From Edaphocola aurantiacus (GTDB lineage Bacteria; Bacteroidota; Bacteroidia; Chitinophagales; Chitinophagaceae), in assembly GCF_019797745.1 (NCBI RefSeq), contig NZ_VOSI01000001.1, positions 1,035,885-1,099,884 of the forward strand: a stretch of 64,000 nucleotides of DNA, given 5' to 3'. A program made the translations under genes and the position numbers. Below are positions 52,824-61,704 of the stretch, piece by piece; within the stretch, counting starts at the first letter, position 1, and every line of letters begins with the position of its first letter. Under the pieces are notes generated by a model. That model made no database searches, was not told the DNA's origin, and saw only the letters and a program-made list of their open reading frames with translations.

Positions 52824-53489
52824 TTATTTTTCTTCTTTGAGTACTCTGATGTCAGCCATCATTTGTTTTACAGACTCTTTCTTTGTTCCGTCATAAGGAG
52901 ATACCTGACTGCCATCTTTGCTCTGATGGGTCCTTACTTTGCCATGCTTATCTACCAGTACAAAATTCTCGGTATGGATAAAATCTGATTCAATGTCGTT
53001 CTGCGAAGAATCGGCAGCGGTAACCAGGTAGCTGTACCGTGCCTGATCATACAATGCTTTTTTATCGCCGGTCAGGAACATCCATTTTTTGCTGTCTGCA
53101 TTATAGCGTCGGGCATATTCTTTCATGGCGCCTACTGTATCTCTCTTAGGATCTACAGTATGAGATAGGATGATCACATCATCATCATTCTTGAAGGTAT
53201 TATATACCTCTGCCATGTTTTCGTTCATCACGGGGCATATGCCTTTACAGGTAGTAAAGAAATATTCTACAACCAGTATTTTGCCTTTTACATCGGCCAG
53301 GGTAATGGTATCACCATCCTGGTTCAGGAAGGAAAAGTCTCTCACCGCATGTATATCACCTCCCAGGTAAGCCAGGCTGGCCGGCTTTTTGCGGTCCTGC
53401 GACACACGGAAGTAATAGAATGCGAATACGGCCCAAAGGGCTATAAAGAATGTAATAAGCGCGATGGTTATTTTTCTTTTACCGGTCAT
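52824..53489 (-). CDS. SCO1/SenC-family copper/thiol protein
   Basis: A 221-residue membrane-anchored protein: single N-terminal helix (IALITFFIALWAVFAFYYF) then a thioredoxin-like domain with the CxxxC copper motif TTCKGICP, and the distal His in FIHTENFVLVD. By family it delivers copper to the CuA centre of cytochrome oxidase in the periplasm. No oxidase genes are in the window. The open frame extends upstream to 53516, but the -7 box at 53514-53521 overlaps that start codon, so MTGKRKITI is preferred. Confidence 0.9.
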   Translation of the reverse strand: MTGKRKITIALITFFIALWAVFAFYYFRVSQDRKKPASLAYLGGDIHAVRDFSFLNQDGDTITLADVKGKILVVEYFFTTCKGICPVMNENMAEVYNTFKNDDDVIILSHTVDPKRDTVGAMKEYARRYNADSKKWMFLTGDKKALYDQARYSYLVTAADSSQNDIESDFIHTENFVLVDKHGKVRTHQSKDGSQVSPYDGTKKESVKQMMADIRVLKEEK

Positions 53490-53513
53490 GATTATGGAAT
53501 TGAATAAACGCTG

Positions 53514-53521
53514 CAAAGATA
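53514..53521 (-). promoter_or_regulatory. -7 box of the SCO gene
   Basis: Exact TATCTTTG on the minus strand, 24 bases before the ATG at 53489. It decides the start. Confidence 0.55.
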
Positions 53522-53554
53522 CTGGCTTTAAGGCAGATAAACCGTTCTTTTCCG

Positions 53555-53592
53555 TTAAAAAACAAGCGACCGTACAGAAGTAGTACGGTCGC
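53555..53592 (-). terminator. Terminator of pckA
   Basis: A 10-bp perfect GC-rich stem (53566-53575 with 53583-53592) and a 7-base loop, then a T-rich tail on the minus strand. Confidence 0.8.
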
Positions 53593-53625
53593 CGGAAAAT
53601 TATATGTCTGTATTGCTACAAGAGA

Positions 53626-55245
53626 TTATTTTAATTCTTCAACTGAAGTTTTCGGAGCAGCTGCTAAAGTTGCTTCGCTGGCTTCACTTGCATATTTTTC
53701 GAAGTTGTTTACGAACAAAGTAGCTAATTCTGTAGCTTTCTTGTCATACTCTTCTTCGCTTGCCCATGTATAACGTGGGTTCAGGATTTCTGAAGGCACA
53801 CCAGGACATTCGTTAGGCATAGCTACCCCAAAAGTGCGGTGCAGTGTATACGCAACATCATTCAGCTCACCTTTCAGGGCTGCAGTGATCATTGCTCTGG
53901 TATATTTCAGGTTCATACGCTTACCAATACCGTAAGGGCCTCCACTCCAGCCAGTATTGATCAGCCATACATTTACATCTGGATGCTTCTCTAATTTATC
54001 GCCCAGCAGTTCTGCATATTTAACCGGGTGTAAAGGCAGGAATACGCGTCCGAAACAAGCAGAAAAAGTAGTCTGCGGTTCTGTTACGCCTACTTCTGTA
54101 CCGGCAACTTTTGCAGTATAGCCGCTTACGAAGTGATACATAGCCTGCTCTTTAGTTAATTTAGAGATCGGTGGTAAGATACCGAATGCATCACAGGTAA
54201 GGAAGAAGATATTTTTAGGATCGCCACCGAAAGATGGTTCTTTTGCATTGTCGATATGATAGATTGGGTATGCAACACGTGTATTTTCAGTGATGCTGCC
54301 ATCTGCATAATTTACTTCATTGGTTCCTTCGAAGAATTTGATGTTTTCCACCAGGGCACCAGGACGAACAGCATTATAGATCTGCGGCTCTTTTTCTGCG
54401 CTCAGGTCGATTGCTTTTGCATAACAACCACCTTCGAAGTTGAATACTGAACCATCTGCCCAGCCATGCTCATCGTCACCGATCAGCGGACGGTTAGGAT
54501 CTGCGCTCAGGGTAGTTTTACCAGTACCGCTTAATCCGAAGAATAATGCTACATCACCTTCTGCACCTTCATTTGCAGAACAGTGCATAGATAATACATT
54601 ATGTTCTTGTGGTAACAGGTAGTTCAATACACCGAAGATACCTTTTTTCATTTCACCGGTATAAGCCGAACCACCGATCAGGATCACTTTACGGGTAAAG
54701 TTAACGATCGTGAAATTGCTCTGACGGGTACCGTCTACAGCTGGGTCAGCTTCAAAACCAGGTGCCTGGATAATGTGCCAGTCTGGAGTAAAACTCGTAA
54801 CTTCTTCTTCTGTAGGACGCAGGAACAGGTCATTACAGAACAGGTTAGCCCAAGGTGTTTCGTTAACGATACGAACGTTAAGTCTGTAAGTAGGGTCTGC
54901 ACATGCATATGCATCACGGGCCCATACTTGCTTACCACCCAGATAAGCTACTACTTTATCATATAATCTGTCAAATACTTCAGAACTGATCGGAATATTT
55001 ACATCACCCCAGTCAACAGTATTTTCGGTAATTGCATCTTTTACAGTGAATTTATCTTTAGGAGAACGACCAGTAAATTTACCAGTGTTTACACACAGTG
55101 CTCCTGTATTATTCAATACACCTTGTTTCAGGTCAACGGTCTGCTTAGCCAGCAACTCCGAAGATAAGTTCCAATTTACCACAGCAGCATTTACTCCGAT
55201 GTCGCTTAAATTAGCAGCAGGATTTTTAATACCGTTTTCTATCAT
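53626..55245 (-). CDS. pckA: ATP-dependent phosphoenolpyruvate carboxykinase
   Basis: A 539-residue enzyme for oxaloacetate + ATP to phosphoenolpyruvate + ADP + CO2 (gluconeogenesis, cytoplasm). Visible: TGKFTGRSPKDKF (substrate Arg), ILIGGSAYTGEMKKGIFG with the metal-binding Lys, MHCSANEG, the P-loop LFFGLSGTGKTTLSADP, LIGDDEHGW, and VWLINTGWSGGPYGIGKRM. Length is typical of the ATP enzyme. Single-gene transcript with a TACCTTTG box upstream. Confidence 0.96.
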   Translation of the reverse strand: MIENGIKNPAANLSDIGVNAAVVNWNLSSELLAKQTVDLKQGVLNNTGALCVNTGKFTGRSPKDKFTVKDAITENTVDWGDVNIPISSEVFDRLYDKVVAYLGGKQVWARDAYACADPTYRLNVRIVNETPWANLFCNDLFLRPTEEEVTSFTPDWHIIQAPGFEADPAVDGTRQSNFTIVNFTRKVILIGGSAYTGEMKKGIFGVLNYLLPQEHNVLSMHCSANEGAEGDVALFFGLSGTGKTTLSADPNRPLIGDDEHGWADGSVFNFEGGCYAKAIDLSAEKEPQIYNAVRPGALVENIKFFEGTNEVNYADGSITENTRVAYPIYHIDNAKEPSFGGDPKNIFFLTCDAFGILPPISKLTKEQAMYHFVSGYTAKVAGTEVGVTEPQTTFSACFGRVFLPLHPVKYAELLGDKLEKHPDVNVWLINTGWSGGPYGIGKRMNLKYTRAMITAALKGELNDVAYTLHRTFGVAMPNECPGVPSEILNPRYTWASEEEYDKKATELATLFVNNFEKYASEASEATLAAAPKTSVEELK

Positions 55246-55278
55246 TGTCTAATAGTTTTTTATAAAGATTTTAGAGGG

Positions 55279-55286
55279 CAAAGGTA
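55279..55286 (-). promoter_or_regulatory. -7 box of pckA
   Basis: Exact TACCTTTG on the minus strand, 33 bases before the ATG at 55245. A TTG lies 15 bases further upstream, slightly closer than usual. Confidence 0.6.
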
Positions 55287-55352
55287 CTAAATTTAATATA
55301 CCAAAAGCCATTACCAGCCCATATTTAGAATTCAATCACAAATATATAGTCA

Positions 55353-55381
55353 CAGCCTCAACACTTTATGTGCTGAGGCTG
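55353..55381 (-). terminator. Probable terminator of the transketolase subunit gene
   Basis: A 12-bp stem with one mismatch (55353-55364 with 55370-55381), 5-base loop, but a poor T-run. Confidence 0.5.
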
Positions 55382-55400
55382 CATATGTTATTGATTATCA

Positions 55401-56249
55401 CTAATAATCGCCAATTGTACCGGTTGTAACCAGCTCTGTCAGGGCGATATCCAGTTGTGCATCACTAGGGGCAATACCATGCCATTCGTGAGAGCCCATC
55501 ATAAAGCTTACACCTGCACCCATTTCTGTTTTCAGGAGAATACAAACCGGTTTACCTTTTCCGGTATGTGCTTTTGCTTCTTCCAGACCAGTTAATACAG
55601 CCTGCATATCATTACCTTGCTCGATCGTCAGCACAGTCCAGTCAAAAGACTCGAACTTCGCTTTCAGATCACCCAGGCTCATTACGTTTTTAGTAGCACC
55701 ATCGATCTGCTGACCGTTGTAATCTACTGCTACGATCATGTTATCCAGCTTGTGGTGTGCGGCAAACATAATTGCTTCCCAGTTCTGGCCTTCCTGCAGC
55801 TCACCATCGCCGGTCAGCGCATATACCAGATGCTGGTCTTTATTCATTTTTTTGGCAGTAGCCATACCTGAAGCTACGCTTAAGCCTTGTCCCAGAGATC
55901 CGCTGGCAATACGCACACCCGGCAGGTGTTCGTGTGTTGCAGGGTGACCCTGTAAACGAGAATCTATTTTGCGGAAAGTGGCTAATTCAGATACAGGGAA
56001 GTATCCGCTGCGGGCCAGAACGCTGTAAAATACAGGAGAGATGTGACCATTAGACAAGAAGAATACATCTTCGTTTTTACCTTCCATATGGAACGCTGGA
56101 TCATGCTGCATTACTTTGAAATACAAGGCAACCAGATAATCGGTACATCCTAAAGATCCTCCGGGGTGACCACTTTGTACCCCATGCACCATTCTTACGA
56201 TATCACGGCGCACCTGGGTCGCCATGGCTTTTAATTCCTGCAGTTCCAT
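55401..56249 (-). CDS. Transketolase N-terminal (thiamine diphosphate) subunit
   Basis: A 282-residue protein equal to the first half of transketolase: VHGVQSGHPGGSLGCTDYLVALYF, FLSNGHISPVFYSVLARSG, GSLGQGLSVASGMA, and the ThDP motif GDGELQEGQNWEA with VDYNGQQIDGAT. Split transketolases are made of two separate chains. The C-terminal (pyrimidine-binding) subunit is usually the neighbouring gene but is not in this window. The role is the pentose phosphate path (cytoplasm). It has a TATTTTTG box 27 bases upstream. Confidence 0.92.
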   Translation of the reverse strand: MELQELKAMATQVRRDIVRMVHGVQSGHPGGSLGCTDYLVALYFKVMQHDPAFHMEGKNEDVFFLSNGHISPVFYSVLARSGYFPVSELATFRKIDSRLQGHPATHEHLPGVRIASGSLGQGLSVASGMATAKKMNKDQHLVYALTGDGELQEGQNWEAIMFAAHHKLDNMIVAVDYNGQQIDGATKNVMSLGDLKAKFESFDWTVLTIEQGNDMQAVLTGLEEAKAHTGKGKPVCILLKTEMGAGVSFMMGSHEWHGIAPSDAQLDIALTELVTTGTIGDY

Positions 56250-56276
56250 AATTTATTATAGATATATTATTTTTTG

Positions 56277-56284
56277 CAAAAATA
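56277..56284 (-). promoter_or_regulatory. -7 box of the transketolase subunit gene
   Basis: Exact TATTTTTG on the minus strand, 27 bases before the ATG at 56249. Confidence 0.5.
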
Positions 56285-56536
56285 GCATTATTCAGGGCTA
56301 CATTCCAAAAATAAAACGCAGCTTTTCCCTTTTACATCAATATAACATATTCAACTCTTGCTAATTCGTATATTTACCTTAGCATATTTTATTAATGGTC
56401 TGATGAACCAGGCGACAGGCTGTCTAAAGGAAGGTATTTGTACGCTTTAATCTGATCCATATCCTGCGGCCCACATGCCTGATCCGGTTCATTCAGCTAT
56501 TTAAATAATATTGGCTAAAACATAAAACTGAACATT
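56285..56536. other. Divergent intergenic region between transketolase and a small lipoprotein
   Basis: About 250 bases. A 7-of-8 match to the -7 box (TATATTTA, 56369-56376) could serve the lipoprotein gene, giving a leader of ~160 bases. The leader has a 15-codon ORF (ATG 56403) and two CTGATCC repeats near 56452 and 56479. None of this is convincing as an RNA gene. Confidence 0.3.
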
Positions 56537-56758
56537 ATGGTAAAAATGGCTATTGCTGCATTACTACTGTCAGGTACAGTAAGTATGCTTTACTCCTGCA
56601 CTAAAAAAGAATCGGGTGTCTGTTACTGCAGTTATTACAGTGGGGACAGAACCCACTATGATCTGCGCGACCTGAACGGACAACAGCAGATAGACTCCTG
56701 TAACAGGCTAAATGAACTGGCCAGCAATTTTGCCGGTAGTTGTAAACTTAAAAAATGA
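56537..56758 (+). CDS. Small cysteine-containing lipoprotein
   Basis: A 73-residue protein with a lipoprotein signal (IAALLLSGTVSMLYSC; the box is LYSC). The mature chain of about 54 residues has a CYC pair, then YYSGDRTHYDLRDLNG, and two more cysteines (SCNRL, GSCKLKK), so two disulphides are possible. Small Cys-containing lipoproteins of this kind are common in Bacteroidota; no function is known. Its own leader is long (see the region before it). A 19-bp bidirectional terminator separates it from uvrA. Confidence 0.7.
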   Translation: MVKMAIAALLLSGTVSMLYSCTKKESGVCYCSYYSGDRTHYDLRDLNGQQQIDSCNRLNELASNFAGSCKLKK

Positions 56759-56773
56759 TCATTAACTATTCTA

Positions 56774-56816
56774 AAAACGAAAGTGGCAGATTCCAGGAAT
56801 CTGCCACTTTCGTTTT
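56774..56816. terminator. Bidirectional terminator between the small lipoprotein and uvrA
   Basis: A 19-bp perfect stem (56774-56792 with 56798-56816) and a 5-base loop, between convergent genes. Confidence 0.85.
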
Positions 56817-56824
56817 ACCTCATT

Positions 56825-59644
56825 TTAAATATACTTTGCAGTCTGGCTGCTTTTTACTTTTTTGATGCCTTCGGGAGTGCCTGCATATAGCAGCTCTCCA
56901 CCCCCGGAACCGCCTTCGGGGCCAATATCAATAAGCCAGTCGGCATGCTTGATCACATCTGTATTATGCTCAATGACAATTACACTATGGCCATGCTCGA
57001 TCAATGCGTAAAATGATTTAAGCAATTTACTGATATCGTGAAAATGCAGACCCGTTGTAGGCTCATCAAAGATGAACAGTAATTTTTCTTTATGTCCGCC
57101 TTTGCCCAGAAAAGAGGCTAGCTTTACCCGCTGTGCTTCTCCACCGGAAAGGGTATTACTGGATTGTCCCAGTTTTACGTAACCCAGCCCTACATCTGAC
57201 AATGGCTGTAATGCTTCTTTTATTTTCTTTTCTTCGCTGAAGAATTCAATAGCATCATCTACACCCATATCCAAGATATCGGAAATGTTCTTTCCTTTAT
57301 ACCTTACCTCAAGTACCTCGTCTTTAAATCGTTTGCCTTTACAGCTTTCACACTGCAAGTATACATCTGCCAGGAACTGCATTTCTACCACTACCACTCC
57401 ATCGCCTTTACAGGTATCACATCGGCCACCATCAACATTAAATGAAAAATGCTTCGGCTCAAGCCCTTGCATTTTCGCAGATTGTTGTGCTGCAAACAGG
57501 CTACGGATATCATCATAGGCTTTGATATAGGTAACCGGATTACTACGCGAAGATTTCCCGATCGGGTTCTGATCTACCAGCTCTACATGTTTGATCGCTT
57601 TAAGGTCACCTTCTAAAACGTCGTGTAAACCGACAGATAAGGCAGATTCTCCGAAATGCTTTTGCAGTGCAGGATACAGCGTTTGCTTTACCAGGGTTGT
57701 CTTTCCGCTACCCGATACACCGGTCACCACACAAAGTACATTCAGCGGAAAATCTACATCTATATTTTTAAGATTATGCTGACGACAACCTTTCAGGCTG
57801 AGCCACTCCTTCGGCACTCTTTGCTTGCGTTCCCGTCCCTGTAGCTTTAGAAAATCATCTACTTTCAATGCGCCGGAAAGGTATTGTCCGGTAAGGCTTT
57901 CTTTATTAGCTGTAATCTCCTCATAATTTCCCGTAGCTACGACTTCTCCACCCAGATGTGCTGCCAGAGGTCCCATATCTATAATATGGTCGGCTTCTTC
58001 CATCATCATCTCATCATGCTCTACTACTACTACGGTATTATTCAGGTTACGCAGGTTCTTCAATACTTTTATTAAACGATCTGTATCTCTGGGATGCAAT
58101 CCGATACTGGGCTCATCCAGGATATATAAACTGTCGGTAAGATTACTTCCGAGAAATTTAGTCAACTGTATACGCTGGCTTTCACCTCCGGAAAGGGTAT
58201 TGGCCTGGCGGTTAAGGGTCAGATAACTAAGTCCTACATCCATAAGCGTATCCAGGCGCTGGTGTATCTCTGTGAGAATACGGGTTGCCACCTGTTGCTC
58301 ATATTCGGTCAGTACTACCTCACGAAACCATTGTTGTAAATTGCCAATCGGCATTGACGATAATTGCGAAATATCTGTTCCCTGAATTTTCACATACAAT
58401 GCATCGGGCCTCAGTCTGGTGCCTTTACATGCCGGGCAAACCGTACGGCCGCGGTAGCGGGCCTGTAATACGCGATACTGTACTTTGTACAGGTTTTCCT
58501 CTACCATTCCGAAAAACTCATCAATCCAGCGCTGCAGTACATCCATCTGTTTTTCGGTAAGATCGGCGATTGCTTTATGTATCGGGAATCCGTTCTTCGT
58601 TTCGGCACGAATAAATGCTTGCTTCCATTCGCCCAGTTTTTCTCCTCTCCAGCAAGCGACCCCATCTTCATACACACTTAATCTCTTATCAGGAATTACC
58701 AGGTCCATGCTTATGCCCAGTACCTGACCAAAGCCTTCACATTTAGGACAGGCTCCATATGGGTTATTATAGGAGAAGAAATTTGGTGTAGGCGATTCGA
58801 ATGTCATGCCATCTGACTCAAACCGGTTACTGAATGATTTGATGGCAGCACCATCCAATTCCAATATACACATTCCGTGGCCTTCATATATTGCCGTTTG
58901 CAAACTGTCTGCAATACGGTGCAGGTCGTCTTCATCAAATTCCTTTACCACAATACGGTCAATCAATATATACCACAATCCATCACCGGGAATGATTATA
59001 TCTCCATCTTCCTGCTCCAGCAATTCTTCTATACGCAAAACCTCATGCTGCTCATCTGTCCTTTGCAGAATCCTTGTAAATCCTTTCTGCATTAACACAT
59101 TCAGCTCTGCTGCTACCGTACGATCTTCTGCCTGTGCAAAAGGAACAATGATCTGCACTTTAGTTTTTAAGGGTAATGCTTTAATAAAATCGAGGATATC
59201 ACTTACCTCATCTTTTTTCACTTCCAGTCCGGATATAGGAGAGAAGGTACGGCCGATGCGGGCATAGAACAACCTCAGGTAGTCCTGTAACTCGGTCATG
59301 GAACCAACAGTAGAGCGAGGTGTACGTGTTGTCACCTTTTGCTCAATAGCAATAGCAGGGCATATGCCTTCGATCATATCAACGTCCGGCTTATCCATAC
59401 GCATCAGGAACTGGCGCGCATAGGAACTCAGACTTTCTGCATAACGTCTCTGTCCTTCTGCAAAAAGGGTATCCATAGTCAGGCTTGATTTTCCACTACC
59501 GGAAACACCTGTAACCACAACAAGTTTATTGCGTGGTATAGATACACTAACATTCTTTAGATTGTGCATTTTGGCACCCTTGATAAGGATGTCTGATTGT
59601 ACCTGATCAGCAGTTTGCTTTACTGCCTTTTTCGCCTTTGCCAT
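56825..59644 (-). CDS. uvrA: Excinuclease ABC subunit A (UvrA)
   Basis: A 939-residue damage-recognition ATPase of nucleotide excision repair. Two ABC modules: Walker A VTGVSGSGKSSLTMDTLF in the first and VTGVSGSGKTTLVKQTL in the second; signatures NTLSGGESQRIQL and NTLSGGEAQRVKL; zinc modules CPACKGTRL and CDTCKGDG with CESCKGKR. The frame extends eight codons upstream (to 59668), but a TAGTTTTG box at 59650-59657 makes MAKAKKAVK the better start; only 5 bases separate the box from this ATG. Confidence 0.96.
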   Translation of the reverse strand: MAKAKKAVKQTADQVQSDILIKGAKMHNLKNVSVSIPRNKLVVVTGVSGSGKSSLTMDTLFAEGQRRYAESLSSYARQFLMRMDKPDVDMIEGICPAIAIEQKVTTRTPRSTVGSMTELQDYLRLFYARIGRTFSPISGLEVKKDEVSDILDFIKALPLKTKVQIIVPFAQAEDRTVAAELNVLMQKGFTRILQRTDEQHEVLRIEELLEQEDGDIIIPGDGLWYILIDRIVVKEFDEDDLHRIADSLQTAIYEGHGMCILELDGAAIKSFSNRFESDGMTFESPTPNFFSYNNPYGACPKCEGFGQVLGISMDLVIPDKRLSVYEDGVACWRGEKLGEWKQAFIRAETKNGFPIHKAIADLTEKQMDVLQRWIDEFFGMVEENLYKVQYRVLQARYRGRTVCPACKGTRLRPDALYVKIQGTDISQLSSMPIGNLQQWFREVVLTEYEQQVATRILTEIHQRLDTLMDVGLSYLTLNRQANTLSGGESQRIQLTKFLGSNLTDSLYILDEPSIGLHPRDTDRLIKVLKNLRNLNNTVVVVEHDEMMMEEADHIIDMGPLAAHLGGEVVATGNYEEITANKESLTGQYLSGALKVDDFLKLQGRERKQRVPKEWLSLKGCRQHNLKNIDVDFPLNVLCVVTGVSGSGKTTLVKQTLYPALQKHFGESALSVGLHDVLEGDLKAIKHVELVDQNPIGKSSRSNPVTYIKAYDDIRSLFAAQQSAKMQGLEPKHFSFNVDGGRCDTCKGDGVVVVEMQFLADVYLQCESCKGKRFKDEVLEVRYKGKNISDILDMGVDDAIEFFSEEKKIKEALQPLSDVGLGYVKLGQSSNTLSGGEAQRVKLASFLGKGGHKEKLLFIFDEPTTGLHFHDISKLLKSFYALIEHGHSVIVIEHNTDVIKHADWLIDIGPEGGSGGGELLYAGTPEGIKKVKSSQTAKYI

Positions 59645-59649
59645 AGATG

Positions 59650-59657
59650 CAAAACTA
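59650..59657 (-). promoter_or_regulatory. -7 box directly before uvrA (leaderless candidate)
   Basis: Exact TAGTTTTG on the minus strand, with five bases (CATCT) before the ATG at 59644. No TTG at the usual distance was seen. Confidence 0.45.
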
Positions 59658-59707
59658 GCGTAAATCAAGACATGAACTGATGCCTGAAATGCAAAAATTA
59701 TAATAAG

Positions 59708-59762
59708 CTTGATTAAATAGAAAGGAAGCGGCTGTATGCCGCTTCCTTTCTATTTAATCAAG
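59708..59762 (-). terminator. Terminator of the DUF3857 operon (25-bp stem)
   Basis: A 25-bp perfect stem (59708-59732 with 59738-59762) and a 5-base loop. The upstream arm includes the stop and the last four codons of the DUF3857 gene. Confidence 0.75.
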
Positions 59763-61702
59763 GAAATGGTCAATTCTTTTGAATTCTGATCCACTTTCCT
59801 AAACATTTCTTCATATTTTTTATATAGATCTGCTTCATAAATACCTTTAATCTGCTCGAAGGCAATTTCAACGGTAAGTACTGTCCCGTCCAGATTTGCT
59901 TTATAAGTGTATTCAGCAAACGGATATTTTAACTGAACCGCTGAGGGCAGGGCCTCTAGTTTCATTCCTTCAGGAATACTAATCTTATAATGATAGATAT
60001 GTTTAAAATCCTCTTTTAGTACAATCGGCTCTGTACGTGCGCCTGCTGAAAGCAGGCTGGTCATTGGGTTTCCTATCACCGGTATGGAGATTAATAGTCG
60101 CTTGCTGGTTTCATCAATGAGGTTGCCAACTTCCATGTCCAGCTTTTCCGTTATTCTGGGACATAAAGGATCTGCATTGGAAAAGGTGTATGTATCATTT
60201 ATGACCTTCATATTTTGGTAAGGCACCAATAAACGAACTCTTTCCCACGTCTTTGATGCGGGTGTAGTAAGAAGATAATGAGACAAGTCATCCTGCTTTA
60301 ATCCACTATACACGGACTCCCACATTACATGCTGCATATCCTTTGCCGCATCCAGCTGAATGCTGATGTTGCGTTCGATAAAATTACGTTCTTTATTATA
60401 AGAAGGCGTCTTAACCATTCGTCCGCCATCTTTTGCCAGTAACAAGGCATATCGATCCTGTGTAAAACTGCCAAGGTACCCTGCCGGTAAATTACCAGAG
60501 GTACATTCCAGCCACATACTGTCATTGGTTAATGGAACACAGAGTATCATATGGTTGAATACATTGACAGGAAATTCCAGGTCAACATTCTGAGTATTAC
60601 TGCCTGCAGCAATGATTACAAGGTTTGATGGTATACCGACCGCTTTCAGCATCGCTTTCATGTAATTTGACAAACCCTTACAATCTCCGTAACCTGACTT
60701 TGCCAGACTTACTGCATCAAATGTCTGCCATCCGGAAAGTCCGTATTCATTGGCTACATACCTTGTATTCTGCTGCAAATATTTATACAGTGTAGCTATT
60801 TTTCCTTTTACTTCTGTTATGGTATCTGTCATAGCATGTAACTTTTCTACAACAGTTGGAGGCAATGAGTCTTTGTCCTCGTTAATATTGTAAATAAATG
60901 CTCCGAATTGTTCCCAGGTATCTGACTTTCCCTGGTAATTATTCAGAGTTACATTTCCCGTTGCAAAACTAATTGTAGGCAAGTAATTCCCATCAGGAAC
61001 AGAGTAAGGCTGATAGGTAAATGCTGGTATTCCCTCTACAATCCACTTGCATTGCGTCATGGATACCAACTTAGACTCAGTATTGTAACTGTATACTTCC
61101 TGTTTTCCCTCTTTACGTACATTTGCCGGCAGCTTATATCCTTTATATTTAAAGTTTACGCCTTTAGGATAATTTACAGTTATGCTTGCTTTTTCTACAG
61201 CAACCTTTTCATCCGGCTGCGGATTCCAGGAAGGTAAGAAGAAGGTGGTCTTGTATTTAATAGTATATTCGAATACTACCGTATACGGATATTGCTTATG
61301 CTCAAAATCGTGCAACTTTATGCGGCTATCATCATTAAATGTATAGCTGGAGCCGAAAGTAGACCGATCAATTAAATCTTTTCCGGAAACAGACTTGATC
61401 AATACACCCTCCCCATCATATAGCTTGGCAGAAATGTTATAAATATTACTAAAGACATCATAATGCTGACGAAATATGGCAAAGGAGTTCCCGTTTTCAT
61501 TCAGGACTGTAATGGCCCTCTTCCTTATACTGGTAAAGCCAGTCTGTGAGATTTCCAATATTGTACTATCCATTCGAATAACTGCATTAGCACCCATTAG
61601 CAATTGCTGCGGAATGCCCGATACAGGGTATTGGCTTACTTTTGCGTGGCTATGTTGTATTATGGTTAATAAAAATATTAATACAGTATAAACTTTCTTC
61701 AT
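59750..61702 (-). CDS. DUF3857/transglutaminase-like exported protein (catalytic residues kept)
   Basis: A 650-residue protein with a signal peptide (VYTVLIFLLTIIQHSHA), a DUF3857 domain (~residues 45-240) and a transglutaminase-like core. Candidate catalytic residues are present: Cys341 in GYGDCKG, His384 in FNHMIL, and Glu399 in MWLECTS at the usual Asp/Glu place. The C-terminal ~180 residues are the usual DUF3858-like tail. The activity (peptide cleavage or cross-linking in the envelope) is unknown. It begins 2 bases after the paralogue's stop, in the same transcript. Confidence 0.85.
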   Translation of the reverse strand: MKKVYTVLIFLLTIIQHSHAKVSQYPVSGIPQQLLMGANAVIRMDSTILEISQTGFTSIRKRAITVLNENGNSFAIFRQHYDVFSNIYNISAKLYDGEGVLIKSVSGKDLIDRSTFGSSYTFNDDSRIKLHDFEHKQYPYTVVFEYTIKYKTTFFLPSWNPQPDEKVAVEKASITVNYPKGVNFKYKGYKLPANVRKEGKQEVYSYNTESKLVSMTQCKWIVEGIPAFTYQPYSVPDGNYLPTISFATGNVTLNNYQGKSDTWEQFGAFIYNINEDKDSLPPTVVEKLHAMTDTITEVKGKIATLYKYLQQNTRYVANEYGLSGWQTFDAVSLAKSGYGDCKGLSNYMKAMLKAVGIPSNLVIIAAGSNTQNVDLEFPVNVFNHMILCVPLTNDSMWLECTSGNLPAGYLGSFTQDRYALLLAKDGGRMVKTPSYNKERNFIERNISIQLDAAKDMQHVMWESVYSGLKQDDLSHYLLTTPASKTWERVRLLVPYQNMKVINDTYTFSNADPLCPRITEKLDMEVGNLIDETSKRLLISIPVIGNPMTSLLSAGARTEPIVLKEDFKHIYHYKISIPEGMKLEALPSAVQLKYPFAEYTYKANLDGTVLTVEIAFEQIKGIYEADLYKKYEEMFRKVDQNSKELTISLIK

Positions 61703-61704
61703 GA

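Noticed and set aside
56390..56500. Hammerhead-like core (CTGATGA) before the small lipoprotein gene
   Set aside because: The required GAAA and closing stems do not follow at the right distances; no consistent three-stem fold could be drawn.
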